64,000 bases of DNA from Dryocola clanedunensis_A (GCA_038405435.1 JBBYHZ010000004.1); one strand, 5' to 3'; shown: positions 16,295-25,805, counted from the first letter of the stretch. Made by a program: numbers and translations. The notes: generated by a model not told the origin, from the sequence alone.

Positions 16295-18712
16295 ATGCCA
16301 AAAATATTCAGGTTGCCGCTCTTACTGGCTCTTCTCTCCTGCTTGCTGTTAACGCCTTTTTTATCGAACGCAGACGAGAGCACCGGCCAGGCCACGACCG
16401 AGCAGCCCGTTAAGGTCAACGCCAGCACCGAGCTGCCGGCCTTACAAAAACGGCTGGATGCGCTCAAGCAGCGCGCTTCTACCGCGAAGGTTGATAAACA
16501 GTTTTCCAGCCTGAATGATGACGCGCAAAAGCTCGCCGCCGATGCCGATAAGCTGGGCGCGGCCCTGGCTCCCCAGCTGGCGCAGGTTAAAGCGCAGCTG
16601 GACGTTCTGGGCCCCGCACCCGCGCCGGATACGCTGAAAGAAACGCCGCAGGTGGTCAGCCAGCGTAAACAGCTCAACAACAGCAAAACGCTGCTCACCA
16701 CCCAGATTGAACAGACGAAGGCGATTGGCGTGGGGGCACAGAATCTTTCTGCGCAAATCTCCGGCCTGCGCCGCGACGCGCTGAAAACGCAGATAGCCCT
16801 GAATACCGGCAGCATTCTGGGCGCGAAGTTCTGGTCGCCGCTTATCGACCCGAGCGATAAAGACGCCGATCGCTTTGCCGATTTTGGCGCGCAGGTCAGC
16901 AGCGCCTGGGAGCAGGCATGGAGTGAAGAGTGGCGCCTGGGCTCCGGTCTCTTCCTGCTGCTGGCGCTGGGCATCGGCGTGTTTGGCCGCCGGGTGCTGG
17001 ATATGCCGATCAACTGGGTACTGCCGCGCTGGCTGCCGCAGGGAAGATTGCGCCGCAGCTTCCTCGCCTGCTTTACCACGCTGAGCACGACGTTCACGCT
17101 GGGCATCAGCATGCAGCTACTGTGCTATATCTTCACCCGCCTGCCGGACACCCCGCAGATGGTGATAGAGTTTGCCGACCAGCTTATTCAGCTGACCTAT
17201 ATTTCAGCGGTGATCGCCGGGGTGGGTATTGCCCTGCTGTCTAACCGCCACCCCTCCTGGCGCCTGCCGGGCATGGCGGATCGGCTGGCAAAATCGCTGG
17301 CGTCGTTCCCGGTTCTGCTGGCGGGTTCAATCTTTATCTTCGGCTCGATTGAGGAGCTGAACGCCCTGGTCAGCGCGAGCATCGACGCCACACTGTTCGG
17401 CAACGGCCTCTCCGCCCTGCTGGTCGCGCTGATTTGCATTATTGCGCCAATCCGCGTCAACCGTATGCGCCGCAAGATGCGCGCCGACGGCGAACAGACT
17501 GAAGTCCGATCCACGCTGGCAGGCCTTATCCACCTGGTCATCAGCCTGACGGCGTTTGTGATCCTGCTGGCGCTGCTGATTGGCTATATCCCGCTGGCGC
17601 GGTTCGTTACCTTTGAGCTGCTCTGGGTCGGCATCGTTCTCAGCGTGCTCTATTTGCTTATTCACTTCGTGGTCGATCTGGCGGAAAGCGTTTTTTCTCC
17701 CACCACCCATAGCGGCACGATATTAAAAAGTACGCTCAGCGTGAACGATCGCCATCTGTCGCTGGCCTCCACGCTCTGTTCCGCCCTGGGCAAAGCAACC
17801 CTGCTGCTGCTGGCCGCCTTCGCGCTGCTGAACGGTACGCTGGGTGCCACCACGCCGCTGGAGCTGCTCAGCAAAATTGCCGATATGTGGGGCGGAAAAG
17901 GCCTCGAGGGCATGAACATCATCCCGGCGCACGCGGTCAATGCCGTGCTGTTCCTGGTGATCGGCTGGTACATTCTGCGCTCCACGCGCCGCTGGCTGGA
18001 TAAAGACTTCCTGCCGAAGACCACCATGGATCGCGGCATGCGGGCCTCGCTGGTAACGCTGTTTACCAACGTTGGCTACGTGCTGATTATCATGCTGACG
18101 CTATCGATGCTCGGCATTGAGTGGAACAAGCTGGCGTGGATCGTCAGCGCCCTGTCGGTGGGGATCGGTTTTGGCCTGCAGGAGATCGTGAAGAACTTTA
18201 TTTCCGGCCTGATCCTGCTGACCGAACGTCCCGTTAAGGTCGGCGACCTGGTCAGCATCAGCGGCGTGGAGGGCGATATTCGTCGTATTAACGTGCGCGC
18301 CACTGAAATTCAGCTCAGCGATAAATCGACGGTTATCGTCCCGAACTCCCAGCTTATCTCGCAAAACGTGCGAAACGCCACCATGGGCAACGCCCAGGGC
18401 GTCGCCACTATTACGCTGACTTTCCCGCTGGATATCGACCCGGAGCAGGTGCGTAATTTACTGCTCGAAGCCTATGGCCTGCATGAATCCATTCTGGAAA
18501 ATCCGGCGCCTTCCGTGAGCTTTAAGGAGCTGGGGCCAAACGGGATCGTGCTGAGCGTGACCGGCTATGTGAACAGCCCTCGTATGGTCGGCGGCGCGCG
18601 TAGCGACCTGCTGTATGAAATTCTCAAGATGCTGCGGGCGGCGGATATCAACCTCAGCCAGACGCAGACGATGATCCTCGAGCAGCCCACCAAAGTAGTC
18701 ACCGAAGAGTAA
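16295..18712 (+). CDS. MscS-family mechanosensitive channel with N-terminal DUF3772
   Basis: Inner-membrane channel of 805 aa. A signal sequence covers the first ~25 residues, followed by a periplasmic, coiled-coil-rich domain to about residue 190 (DUF3772 type, by architecture), then about ten hydrophobic segments. The MscS pore and beta domain lie in the last ~230 residues ('WIVSALSVGIGFGLQEIVKNFISG', 'VKVGDLVSISGVEGDIRRINVRAT', 'VIVPNSQLISQNVRN'). It is larger than MscS or YbiO and smaller than MscK or YjeP. It stands alone and is followed by a hairpin. Confidence 0.88.
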   Translation: MPKIFRLPLLLALLSCLLLTPFLSNADESTGQATTEQPVKVNASTELPALQKRLDALKQRASTAKVDKQFSSLNDDAQKLAADADKLGAALAPQLAQVKAQLDVLGPAPAPDTLKETPQVVSQRKQLNNSKTLLTTQIEQTKAIGVGAQNLSAQISGLRRDALKTQIALNTGSILGAKFWSPLIDPSDKDADRFADFGAQVSSAWEQAWSEEWRLGSGLFLLLALGIGVFGRRVLDMPINWVLPRWLPQGRLRRSFLACFTTLSTTFTLGISMQLLCYIFTRLPDTPQMVIEFADQLIQLTYISAVIAGVGIALLSNRHPSWRLPGMADRLAKSLASFPVLLAGSIFIFGSIEELNALVSASIDATLFGNGLSALLVALICIIAPIRVNRMRRKMRADGEQTEVRSTLAGLIHLVISLTAFVILLALLIGYIPLARFVTFELLWVGIVLSVLYLLIHFVVDLAESVFSPTTHSGTILKSTLSVNDRHLSLASTLCSALGKATLLLLAAFALLNGTLGATTPLELLSKIADMWGGKGLEGMNIIPAHAVNAVLFLVIGWYILRSTRRWLDKDFLPKTTMDRGMRASLVTLFTNVGYVLIIMLTLSMLGIEWNKLAWIVSALSVGIGFGLQEIVKNFISGLILLTERPVKVGDLVSISGVEGDIRRINVRATEIQLSDKSTVIVPNSQLISQNVRNATMGNAQGVATITLTFPLDIDPEQVRNLLLEAYGLHESILENPAPSVSFKELGPNGIVLSVTGYVNSPRMVGGARSDLLYEILKMLRAADINLSQTQTMILEQPTKVVTEE

Positions 18713-18719
18713 CCCTCTC

Positions 18720-18746
18720 CGCCGCTGGTGAAAAAAGCCAGCGGCG
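18720..18746 (+). terminator. Hairpin after MscS-family gene
   Basis: CGCCGCTGG (18720-18728) pairs perfectly with CCAGCGGCG (18738-18746) seven bases past the stop codon. The U-tract is poor (CCTTCG). Confidence 0.55.
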
Positions 18747-18952
18747 CCTTCGAACGCAAGCCGCAGAAAATCGCTCGAAACTCCGCTGCGGGAAGCTATA
18801 TTTATTAAGAATATTTACCGCAAAACACATTCACCAGTTTGATTTATGTCAACGTGGCTCGCCCCGGCCAGCCGCATTATCTCGCCGGACAAATATTCCA
18901 TTTCATATATTCACCTGACGTGAGTAATGAGAATTTTAAAATAAGAGAGTTA

Positions 18953-19330
18953 ATGATGAGCAAACTGAAAACGATGGCGCTGGTTCTGGGCTTTGTGGCT
19001 TTTTCGGCCAGCGCGGCGCTGCCGCTGTTCAACGGCAAAGGCGCGCCGGGTGATGTGCATATCGACCAGAACGGGCCGGTCTACCTGAACGGCAAAGAGC
19101 TGAAGCTGAAGAAAGTGAACGATAACTTCTATGAGGCTCGCGGTCAGGGCGTGGTGCTGTCTATCGCGGTAATGCCGGACGGTAACGCGTCCGTAAGCTG
19201 GACGGGTAAAAACCGTGCCCACGGTGAAATCCTGCCCGAAGATCAGCAGGCGGTGAAAGGCCCTTCGGGCCGCGATCTGGACTGTTCTCGTGCGGATTTG
19301 ACCAACGCTGAAATGAAGGCCTGCCAGTAA
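18953..19330 (+). CDS. Small secreted protein of unknown function
   Basis: A protein of 125-126 aa with a Sec signal peptide ending near 'FSASAA/LPLF'. The mature part is rich in short beta-prone segments. It ends with 'DCSRADLTNAEMKACQ', which recalls the C-x-A-x-T-x-x-E-x-x-x-C start of the LprI/DUF1311 fold but stops there. I do not recognise the family. Two tandem ATGs (18953, 18956) are possible starts. Two REP-like palindromes follow. Confidence 0.7.
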   Translation: MMSKLKTMALVLGFVAFSASAALPLFNGKGAPGDVHIDQNGPVYLNGKELKLKKVNDNFYEARGQGVVLSIAVMPDGNASVSWTGKNRAHGEILPEDQQAVKGPSGRDLDCSRADLTNAEMKACQ

Positions 19331-19338
19331 AAAAATAA

Positions 19339-19364
19339 GGTGGATGACGCTTCGCTTATCCACC
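19339..19364. repeat. REP-like palindrome
   Basis: GGTGGAT (19339-19345) and ATCCACC (19358-19364) flank GACGCTTCGCTT. This is one copy of a family found at several intergenic sites in the window (consensus GGYGGATAAGCGNAGCGTCATCCRCC with variants). Confidence 0.75.
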
Positions 19365-19423
19365 CTACGTTTGTTCAGTGTCGGGAAAATAAGCGTAGCG
19401 TCAGCCACCAGTTTCAGTCGTAG

Positions 19424-19449
19424 GGCGGATAAGCGTAGCGTCATCCGCC
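19424..19449. repeat. REP-like palindrome
   Basis: GGCGGAT (19424-19430) and ATCCGCC (19443-19449) flank AAGCGTAGCGTC. A half copy (AAGCGTAGCGTCAGCCACC, 19391-19409) lies between this and the previous palindrome, so the three form a cluster at the 3' end of the cytochrome gene. Confidence 0.75.
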
Positions 19450-19457
19450 GGTTTTAG

Positions 19458-20699
19458 TTACTTCTCAGGGCGCAAAGCCTTCACCTGCTCGGCGGTCACA
19501 TCCCCCGGTAAGCCACCCCAGGTCACCCGCAGATAGTTCACCAGCTCGGCAATCTGCTCGTCGTTCAGGCGATCGCCGAAGCCCGGCATGCTCTGCATGC
19601 TTTCGCCGTTCGGGAAGTTCTGCGCAGCCAGGCCGTCCATCACCGACACGATCAGGTTTTTCGCATCCGGCTGGCGCAGCGTGGCGTTGTTCAGCATCGG
19701 CACCGCGACGTGCGGTTTACCCTCGCCTTCACGGGCGTGGCATCCCGCGCACTGATCCAGATACGTCATGCGCCCTGCGTCATTACCCTGGCCGAGCTTC
19801 GCCGCAACCGCTGCCGGTGGCTTCTCGCCCGTCAGGTAGGTCGCCATCGCCTGACTATCTTCTTTCGTCAGATGCTGCGTGCTGAGATCCACCACCATAT
19901 GCATTTCGCTGAACGCGCTGCCCTGAGGCGCAATGCCCGTCGCCAGGAACTGCTTCACGTCGCCCTGCGTCCAGCCGCGCTGCGCCATCGCTTTCGGCGT
20001 GATATCCGGCGCCATAAAGCGGCCCAGCGGCCCGCCCTGCATCGCTTTATCCAGCTTCATCTGGCCCAGCAGCCCGCGCTCGGTATGGCATTCGCCGCAG
20101 TGGCCCAGCACGTCCGCCAGATAGCGGCCACGGTGCCAGTCGGCGGAATCACCTTCTGAAATCGCCGGCAGCGGATCTTTGCTGTGGAACAGAATATTCC
20201 AGCCAATCAGCGCGACGCGCTGGTTGAACGGGAAGGCCATGTCGTTATCAGGAATGGCTACGTCCACCGCCGGGCGCGTCATCAGATACGCGTACATATC
20301 ATCTGAATCCTGCCGCGAAATACCCTTGTAGGAGGTGTAAGGCATCGCCGGGAACAGATGGCGTCCCCCCGGCGCAACGCCGTCGGTCAGCGCTTTGTAG
20401 AAGTCGTCTTTCGTCCAGCGGCCAATGCCGTAGTCTGCCGATGGCGTGATGTTGCTGCCGTAAATCGTGCCGTAAGGGGACTCTAACGGATAGCCTCCCG
20501 CCAGCGGCGCGCCGCCGGATGCCGTGTGGCAGGCCGCGCAGTCCGCTGCTTTGGTCAGATACTTACCGCGTTCAATTTGCTCTTTGCTGGCGGTGACCTT
20601 CTGCACCGGGCCATCCCAGGTGCGGTATTCCCGCCAGTAGAGCACGGCGACGATAATAATGATTATCGCCAGCACGATTAGCGCGAGACGCTTTTTCAT
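19458..20699 (-). CDS. Membrane-anchored tri-haem cytochrome c of Mo-hydroxylase
   Basis: A 413-aa periplasmic electron carrier with an uncleaved N-terminal helix (residues 4-21) and three haem c sites: CAACH (54-58), CGECH (201-205) and CAGCH (317-321). This is the arrangement of cytochrome subunits in acetic-acid-bacterial aldehyde dehydrogenases and in IorAB/nicotinate-type hydroxylases. It should take electrons from the 2Fe-2S subunit and pass them to quinone. Its ATG overlaps the stop of the 2Fe-2S gene by four bases. Confidence 0.93.
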   Translation of the reverse strand: MKKRLALIVLAIIIIIVAVLYWREYRTWDGPVQKVTASKEQIERGKYLTKAADCAACHTASGGAPLAGGYPLESPYGTIYGSNITPSADYGIGRWTKDDFYKALTDGVAPGGRHLFPAMPYTSYKGISRQDSDDMYAYLMTRPAVDVAIPDNDMAFPFNQRVALIGWNILFHSKDPLPAISEGDSADWHRGRYLADVLGHCGECHTERGLLGQMKLDKAMQGGPLGRFMAPDITPKAMAQRGWTQGDVKQFLATGIAPQGSAFSEMHMVVDLSTQHLTKEDSQAMATYLTGEKPPAAVAAKLGQGNDAGRMTYLDQCAGCHAREGEGKPHVAVPMLNNATLRQPDAKNLIVSVMDGLAAQNFPNGESMQSMPGFGDRLNDEQIAELVNYLRVTWGGLPGDVTAEQVKALRPEK

Positions 20700-21250
20700 T
20701 TCACCGTCTCCTTCAGCAGCCCCGGCGTTTTCAGCACCACGTCGCGCACCGCTTCGTAGTAGCGCACATAGCCCGTACAGCGGCAGATGTGATTTTCCAG
20801 CGCCTTGGAGATAGCCCCTTCCAGATCTTCGCGGGCGATCGGCTGGCGCTTAAGCTGTTCAACAAAGATGGTTGCCGCATTCACAAAGCCCGGCGTGCAG
20901 TAGCCGCACTGGAAGCTGTAGTGGTCAAGAAACGCCTGCTGGATGGCGGACAGTTCAACGACTTCGCCCTGCTCGTCCACTTTCGCGATACCTTCAACGG
21001 TACGCACTTTTTTACCGTTGAAGAAATGCGCGCCTGTGATACAGGTGCGTACTTCTTCGCTGGTGCCGCTTGGGTTATCGACAATCGCCACGCAGGCGTG
21101 ACAGATGCCCTGCCCGCAGCCCAGACGGGATCCCGTCATGTGAACGTATTCGTGCAGGAAGTCGATCATCATCAGCCCTTCCGGCACGTCCACCGGGCCG
21201 TACTGTTTGTTGTTCAGGGTCAGGGTTAGCGGCCTGGTTTTGATGCTCAT
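20696..21250 (-). CDS. 2Fe-2S subunit of periplasmic molybdenum hydroxylase
   Basis: Small subunit of 184 aa carrying two [2Fe-2S] clusters. Plant-ferredoxin-type ligands are Cys45, Cys50, Cys53 and Cys70; the second cluster is bound by Cys115, Cys118, Cys156 and Cys158 ('FQCGYCTPG', 'HICRCTGY'). It has no signal peptide and is probably carried across the membrane with the Tat-targeted large subunit. Start and stop both overlap neighbours by four bases, so expression is tightly coupled. Confidence 0.94.
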   Translation of the reverse strand: MSIKTRPLTLTLNNKQYGPVDVPEGLMMIDFLHEYVHMTGSRLGCGQGICHACVAIVDNPSGTSEEVRTCITGAHFFNGKKVRTVEGIAKVDEQGEVVELSAIQQAFLDHYSFQCGYCTPGFVNAATIFVEQLKRQPIAREDLEGAISKALENHICRCTGYVRYYEAVRDVVLKTPGLLKETVK

Positions 21251-24036
21251 GGTAATACCTCACGAATATTTTCAGCACGGACGGGCAAATCACGGAAACG
21301 GTGGCCGGTGGCGTCGGCGATGGCGTTAACCAGCGCGGCGACAACCGGGATCATAACGACTTCAGCCATGCCTTTTGGCGGATCGGTTTCCGAAAGCGCA
21401 GGCATGATGTCGCCGGTCTGCTGCCAGACCGCAACGTCGGCTGCGCGCGGCAGGTGATAACGGTTGAAGTTCCACGTCCCGTCACCCGGCCCGTCTTCAT
21501 ACAGCGGGAGATATTCGTGTAAAGCGTGGCCGATCCCCATGGCCAGGCCGCCCTGCAGCTGCCCGGAAACCAGCTCCGGCACAATCAGGTTGCCGCACTC
21601 CATAATCGAGTGGTGGTTAAGCACGTCGACTTTGCCGTCAGCACGGCCCACGGCAATTTCCACCAGCGTGCCGACCGCACTGTAATAAGTTACCGACGCG
21701 TTGTTACGCTGCGTTGGCGGGTAGTAAACGTGTTCACGATTGATCGCGGCAAACTCGCCATTCCCCGTGCGCACGGAAAGTGCGTCGACCGGCAGGCGGC
21801 GGCTCTGGCTGGCGATGGTGAAATCCGCTTCCGCCCACTGCCAGCGGTTAAAGACGTGAACAACCGCGCCGGTCAGCAGGCCCAGCTCGTAGGCCTTTTT
21901 CGCCAGACGCTCAAAGCTGAGGATTTCCATCCCCGCGCAGGTCAGGCCGCCTTCAACCCAACGGGCATCCTCAATACGCACGACCAGCGGAGCCGCCTGG
22001 CCGCCGCCGATGCCCGTGGTCCAGATGGCCATTGCCGCAGGCCACAGGCCGTGTTCAAACACCAGACGCGCCGCTTCACGCGTGCTGTGGGAGAAATAGA
22101 AAGCAGAGTTGCTCGCGCTTGACGGTGAACAGTAAGACGGTGACCAGGCCGGATTAGCGGCCAGCTTGTCCTGCTCTTCCTGGGACATGATGTACGGATC
22201 GCCGCTGGTGACGACCGGCAGCATGGACCAGTCGGTCACGGAGAAATGCGATTGATCGGCAGGTTTACCCAGCCACTGGGCGCAAAGCACGGACTGGGAG
22301 GTGGACATCCCGGTGCCCATTTCCGCGCCGCTGTGGTACAGGGTGATGCGTCCGTCCTCGCTGAACTCTACGCGGGCAAAGGAGGTTTCCGCGCCCGTAC
22401 CGAAGTCTTTCTGCACGCAGCCGAAGCCCACGCCGTAAAGCTTGCCTGGGTTTTTGCTTTCGAATTCCGCTTTACGCTTTGCGCGATCGATCCAGATTTC
22501 ATGCTTCGCCGCTTTCGCCAGCACTTCGTCCACGCGAATTGCGCCCGCCGGGATTGCCCCCTGGGTATTTTTCATTCCGGACTTCAGCGCGTTGCGCATG
22601 CGGAACTCGATAGGATCGAGCTTCAGCTCGGCGGCAATTTCGTCCACCATCATCTCGGTGGCGGCCATGCTTTGCAGCGTGCCGTAGCCGCGTGCCGAAC
22701 CGGCGTCAATCGCGCGGGAAGCGATGCCAACCGCAGAGAGATCGCTTTTCGGGAAGTAATAAATGGACTGCGCGGCGGTTGCCCCCACCATCGCTACGGA
22801 TGGCGTAAAGTTGCTGCGCCCGCCGCCGTTGGCGATCATCGAGCCGAAGAAGGACTGCATCATGCCGGTGCTTTTATTCACCCCGATGGTGTAGTCCATA
22901 TCGAACGCGTGGCGCTTGATGGAGGTCTGGAACTGCTCGTAGCGGTCGTTCGCCAGCCGCACGGGGTGGCCGTCGCCGTACATCGCCGCTACCGCGCCGT
23001 AATAAGGGAAGTTGTAGTGATCTTTCGAGCCGTAGCCCACGGTATAGCAGGGGTGCAGGATTAGCTGTTTCACCGGCTGGGTACGCTTTGCCAGCATACG
23101 CGGCAGCTCGTCCGCCACTTCCTGCGGTGACTGGGTTGGCACCACCAGATGCAGCGTCTGCGTAGCTTCGTCGAACCAGCCGTTGGCGTTATCCGGCTCC
23201 AGCGCTGCGGTATCAATGGACTGCGTGGTGTAGCGACGGGAGAGCACCAGCCAGTCGTCCGGCGGGCTTTTCAGCTCATCGGCAATCGTCGCGGCGAAGT
23301 GCATGCCCTCTTCGTCCAGCTTGCCGCCTTCGCGCCCTTCAGGCCAGACCGGCAGGTGCTTTTTCATCGCCACCGGGAAGATCGGCATATCTTTCAGGCT
23401 GGAGAACTGGTCGTCATCCTGGGAGGTTGCGCCGCCCACGCGAACAAAGCGGAAGGTGCCCCACGGGTCACGCTCAAGCACGCCTGTTTCTGCGCCGTAT
23501 TTCACGACGCCTTCTTTGAATTTGATCTTGTCTTTGGCAAAGCGGAAGCGGGCAAAATCGTGGTAAATAAGGATTGCTACGGCCTGGCCCAGATAGGCTG
23601 GCGTTTTGCCCGACGGCAGCAGCATGTCGTCGCCATAAAAAGCCGGGAAAGCAAGGCCATCGCGCGCCAGATCTTCTGCGGTAACTACGCGGTCCGGCTG
23701 CAGATCGTCGCCCAGCAAAGAGAGATCGATACCCGTAAACAGGCGATCGGCTTTGGTGGTGCGGATAATAAAGGCGTGGGCCTGTTTCTGCGGCCAGTGC
23801 GGCATGTCGACGGCGCGAATATCACGGGCAAAGACCTTATGCCCCATGACTTTTGAACGGCCATCGATTCTGAAACGAATGCGTTTTTTCTCCGCGTCCC
23901 AGTTGGGCGCGAGAAGGATTTTTTCTTCGAATAGCGCGGCGTATGCGCGGCTGTAGAGCGGGGCCAGATAGACAGAAACGCCCGCGACCACCGCGCCGGT
24001 AATAAACCGACGCCGCGATGGATTGAACTTGCTCAT
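21247..24036 (-). CDS. Tat-exported molybdopterin subunit of aldehyde/N-heterocycle dehydrogenase
   Basis: Catalytic subunit of 929 aa in the xanthine oxidase family. The N-terminus has a twin-arginine signal (SRRRFITG, residues 7-14) with hydrophobic stretch and 'SRAYA' end, so it works in the periplasm. Molybdenum-cofactor contacts are seen in 'GAEMGTGMSTSQSV' and the C-terminal 'PPKGMAEVVM', where Glu is the probable catalytic base. The architecture matches IorB/AldH-type enzymes that oxidise aldehydes or N-heterocycles; the substrate cannot be decided. It is first in a three-gene operon with the 2Fe-2S and cytochrome subunits. Confidence 0.92.
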   Translation of the reverse strand: MSKFNPSRRRFITGAVVAGVSVYLAPLYSRAYAALFEEKILLAPNWDAEKKRIRFRIDGRSKVMGHKVFARDIRAVDMPHWPQKQAHAFIIRTTKADRLFTGIDLSLLGDDLQPDRVVTAEDLARDGLAFPAFYGDDMLLPSGKTPAYLGQAVAILIYHDFARFRFAKDKIKFKEGVVKYGAETGVLERDPWGTFRFVRVGGATSQDDDQFSSLKDMPIFPVAMKKHLPVWPEGREGGKLDEEGMHFAATIADELKSPPDDWLVLSRRYTTQSIDTAALEPDNANGWFDEATQTLHLVVPTQSPQEVADELPRMLAKRTQPVKQLILHPCYTVGYGSKDHYNFPYYGAVAAMYGDGHPVRLANDRYEQFQTSIKRHAFDMDYTIGVNKSTGMMQSFFGSMIANGGGRSNFTPSVAMVGATAAQSIYYFPKSDLSAVGIASRAIDAGSARGYGTLQSMAATEMMVDEIAAELKLDPIEFRMRNALKSGMKNTQGAIPAGAIRVDEVLAKAAKHEIWIDRAKRKAEFESKNPGKLYGVGFGCVQKDFGTGAETSFARVEFSEDGRITLYHSGAEMGTGMSTSQSVLCAQWLGKPADQSHFSVTDWSMLPVVTSGDPYIMSQEEQDKLAANPAWSPSYCSPSSASNSAFYFSHSTREAARLVFEHGLWPAAMAIWTTGIGGGQAAPLVVRIEDARWVEGGLTCAGMEILSFERLAKKAYELGLLTGAVVHVFNRWQWAEADFTIASQSRRLPVDALSVRTGNGEFAAINREHVYYPPTQRNNASVTYYSAVGTLVEIAVGRADGKVDVLNHHSIMECGNLIVPELVSGQLQGGLAMGIGHALHEYLPLYEDGPGDGTWNFNRYHLPRAADVAVWQQTGDIMPALSETDPPKGMAEVVMIPVVAALVNAIADATGHRFRDLPVRAENIREVLP

Positions 24037-24208
24037 AAAGCTTCCCTTTAAAACTATTATTGTTTTTTATTCGCTGCCGAAGGGTGATTAAAAATGCATC
24101 TCCGTAGTGATTATAAGTATATGCTTTTAAGTGAAACCATGTGAGAATTAACATCTCATTTTCATAAAAAAAACAAAATTGTTCACCACCGAGAGGGGGA
24201 AAATCCTC

Positions 24209-24799
24209 ATGAAGCCCGGCATTATTATTGCCGCTGCGGGCCTGGGCACGCGCTTTAGCCTGGCGGGCGGAACCGGACATAAGCTCGGCGCCGCGCTGGC
24301 AAACGGCAGCGTGTTTGAACAGACGCTGCGAAACGCCTGCGCCAGCGGTCTTGCGGTGCACGTGGTGACTCGTCCGGACAACCTTCACGTTCAGCAGATC
24401 TGCTCCGCTCAGCGCATCCCCTTTACCCTTATCACGAGCGAAGGACTGGGTGAATCCATTGCCGCAGGCGTTGCGGCGACGGCTAGCTGGCACGGCTGGC
24501 TGATACATCTTGCCGATATGCCGTTTGTCCCCCCTGCCGTTTTCATACGGATAGCCGATGCGCTAGGGCAACACGCTCTGGTACGGCCCCGCGCAGACAA
24601 CCAGCCCGGCCACCCGGTTGGCTTCTCTTCCGTCTGGCGTAAAGAACTTTGTCAGTTAACGGGCGACGACGGCGCGCGTGAACTTTTGCGCGGCCAGCCG
24701 CTATATTTCATAGAATTAAAAGATTCAGAGTTTCTGCGGGATATCGATCTCCCGTCGCAGCTGCCTTCAGCGAGTAATAATGCCCATGCAACATCTTGA
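24209..24799 (+). CDS. MocA-type molybdenum cofactor cytidylyltransferase
   Basis: A nucleotidyltransferase of 196 aa with the N-terminal loop 'AAAGLGTRFSLAGGTGHKL' and 'HLADMPFV' metal-binding motif of the MobA/MocA family. MocA makes the cytosine dinucleotide form of the cofactor used by xanthine-oxidase-family enzymes. It diverges from the hydroxylase operon, so it is almost certainly its dedicated maturation factor. ATG 24209 begins MKPGIIIAAAG; the frame opens 30 bases upstream at 24179, which is less likely. It overlaps the next gene by 20 bp. Confidence 0.87.
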   Translation: MKPGIIIAAAGLGTRFSLAGGTGHKLGAALANGSVFEQTLRNACASGLAVHVVTRPDNLHVQQICSAQRIPFTLITSEGLGESIAAGVAATASWHGWLIHLADMPFVPPAVFIRIADALGQHALVRPRADNQPGHPVGFSSVWRKELCQLTGDDGARELLRGQPLYFIELKDSEFLRDIDLPSQLPSASNNAHATS

Positions 24800-25754
24800 T
24801 ATTAGCGTGCTCAACCAGTCCCTTAGCTGGCTGGAACAGCAGCCGGTCTGGCTGTGTACCGTGCTCAGAACCTACGGTTCCTCCCCGCGCTCGCCCGGCG
24901 CGCTGATGGCGGCAACGGCGGACGGCCGTTTCTGCGGATCGCTGTCCGGCGGCTGCGTTGAGGACGATTTTTTACAGCGCATCGGCGCTGGCGAATACCG
25001 CGCCGCCAGCCAGATTGTTCGTTACGGTGAAGGCGGCCTGACGCCCGGCATCGCGCTGCCCTGCGGCGGCGTGCTGGATATTCTGGTGGAGTATTTACCC
25101 GCCGGGGAGGCCAGCGCCACTTATGTGGCAAAAATGCTGGAAGCGCTAAACGGCCATTTCGCCCTGCAAAAGCGCCTCGAGGTTGGGCAGCCATGCAGGC
25201 ATCTGGAAGTGACTGATTTTGCGGACGTCACTCAGGTGGAGATTAACGAAAAGGAGATCACCCTTCACGTTGCCGCCGCGCCACGGTTGCTTATCGCTGG
25301 CCTGTCGAGCGTGGCGCTCTACTGCGCGGACTTCGCCCAGTCGCTGGGGTTTGAGGTCGTGGTCTGCGAAAACCGCCCGGAGGCGCTGGAAAACTTTATC
25401 GGGCAGCTTAAGCCGGGCATTACGCTGCTGAAACAGTTTCCGGCCAACTATCTGGAGCAGCAGAACTGCCATGCCAACACCGCCATTGTGGCCCTCACCC
25501 ACGATCCACGCATGGACGATCTGACCATGATGGAGGCGGTAAACACGCCCGCGTTTTATATCGGCGTGATGGGGTCGCAGAAGAACAGCGCAAAACGGCT
25601 GGAGCGGCTGCAGAATATTGCGGAGTTAAACAGCGAAGAATTAAAGCGGATTCAGGCGCCCATCGGCCTGAAGCTTGGCAGCAAAACGCCAGCGGAGATT
25701 GCGCTGGCGGTCATGGCGGATATTGTAAAACGGAAGAACGAAGCGCGGGGTTAA
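24780..25754 (+). CDS. XdhC/CoxI-family molybdenum cofactor insertion protein
   Basis: Cytoplasmic chaperone of about 324 aa that sulfurates or inserts the molybdenum cofactor into xanthine-oxidase-family enzymes. The N-terminal XdhC_CoxI domain shows 'TYGSSPRSPGALM' and 'GSLSGGCVEDDF'. The C-terminal Rossmann domain has 'LLIAGLSSVALYCADFAQSLGFEVVV' and 'GVMGSQKNSAKRLERL'. ATG 24780 and ATG 24786 are both possible starts within the end of mocA. Together with mocA it forms the maturation pair for the divergent hydroxylase. Confidence 0.9.
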   Translation: MPMQHLDISVLNQSLSWLEQQPVWLCTVLRTYGSSPRSPGALMAATADGRFCGSLSGGCVEDDFLQRIGAGEYRAASQIVRYGEGGLTPGIALPCGGVLDILVEYLPAGEASATYVAKMLEALNGHFALQKRLEVGQPCRHLEVTDFADVTQVEINEKEITLHVAAAPRLLIAGLSSVALYCADFAQSLGFEVVVCENRPEALENFIGQLKPGITLLKQFPANYLEQQNCHANTAIVALTHDPRMDDLTMMEAVNTPAFYIGVMGSQKNSAKRLERLQNIAELNSEELKRIQAPIGLKLGSKTPAEIALAVMADIVKRKNEARG

Positions 25755-25778
25755 GAATAGTTGTCAGCTGCCGTTGTA

Positions 25779-25805
25779 GGTGGATAAGCGAAAGCGTCAT
25801 CCACC
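25779..25805. repeat. REP-like palindrome
   Basis: GGTGGAT (25779-25785) and ATCCACC (25799-25805) flank AAGCGAAAGCGTC. An outer inverted repeat AATAGTTG (25756-25763) / CAACTATT (25815-25822) encloses it. It separates two convergent genes (xdhC-like and yehS) and may act as a bidirectional barrier. Confidence 0.7.

Noticed and set aside
16267..17112. 281-codon frame antisense to the MscS-family gene
   Set aside because: Overlaps the conserved channel gene in full; serine- and arginine-rich translation is typical of shadow frames.
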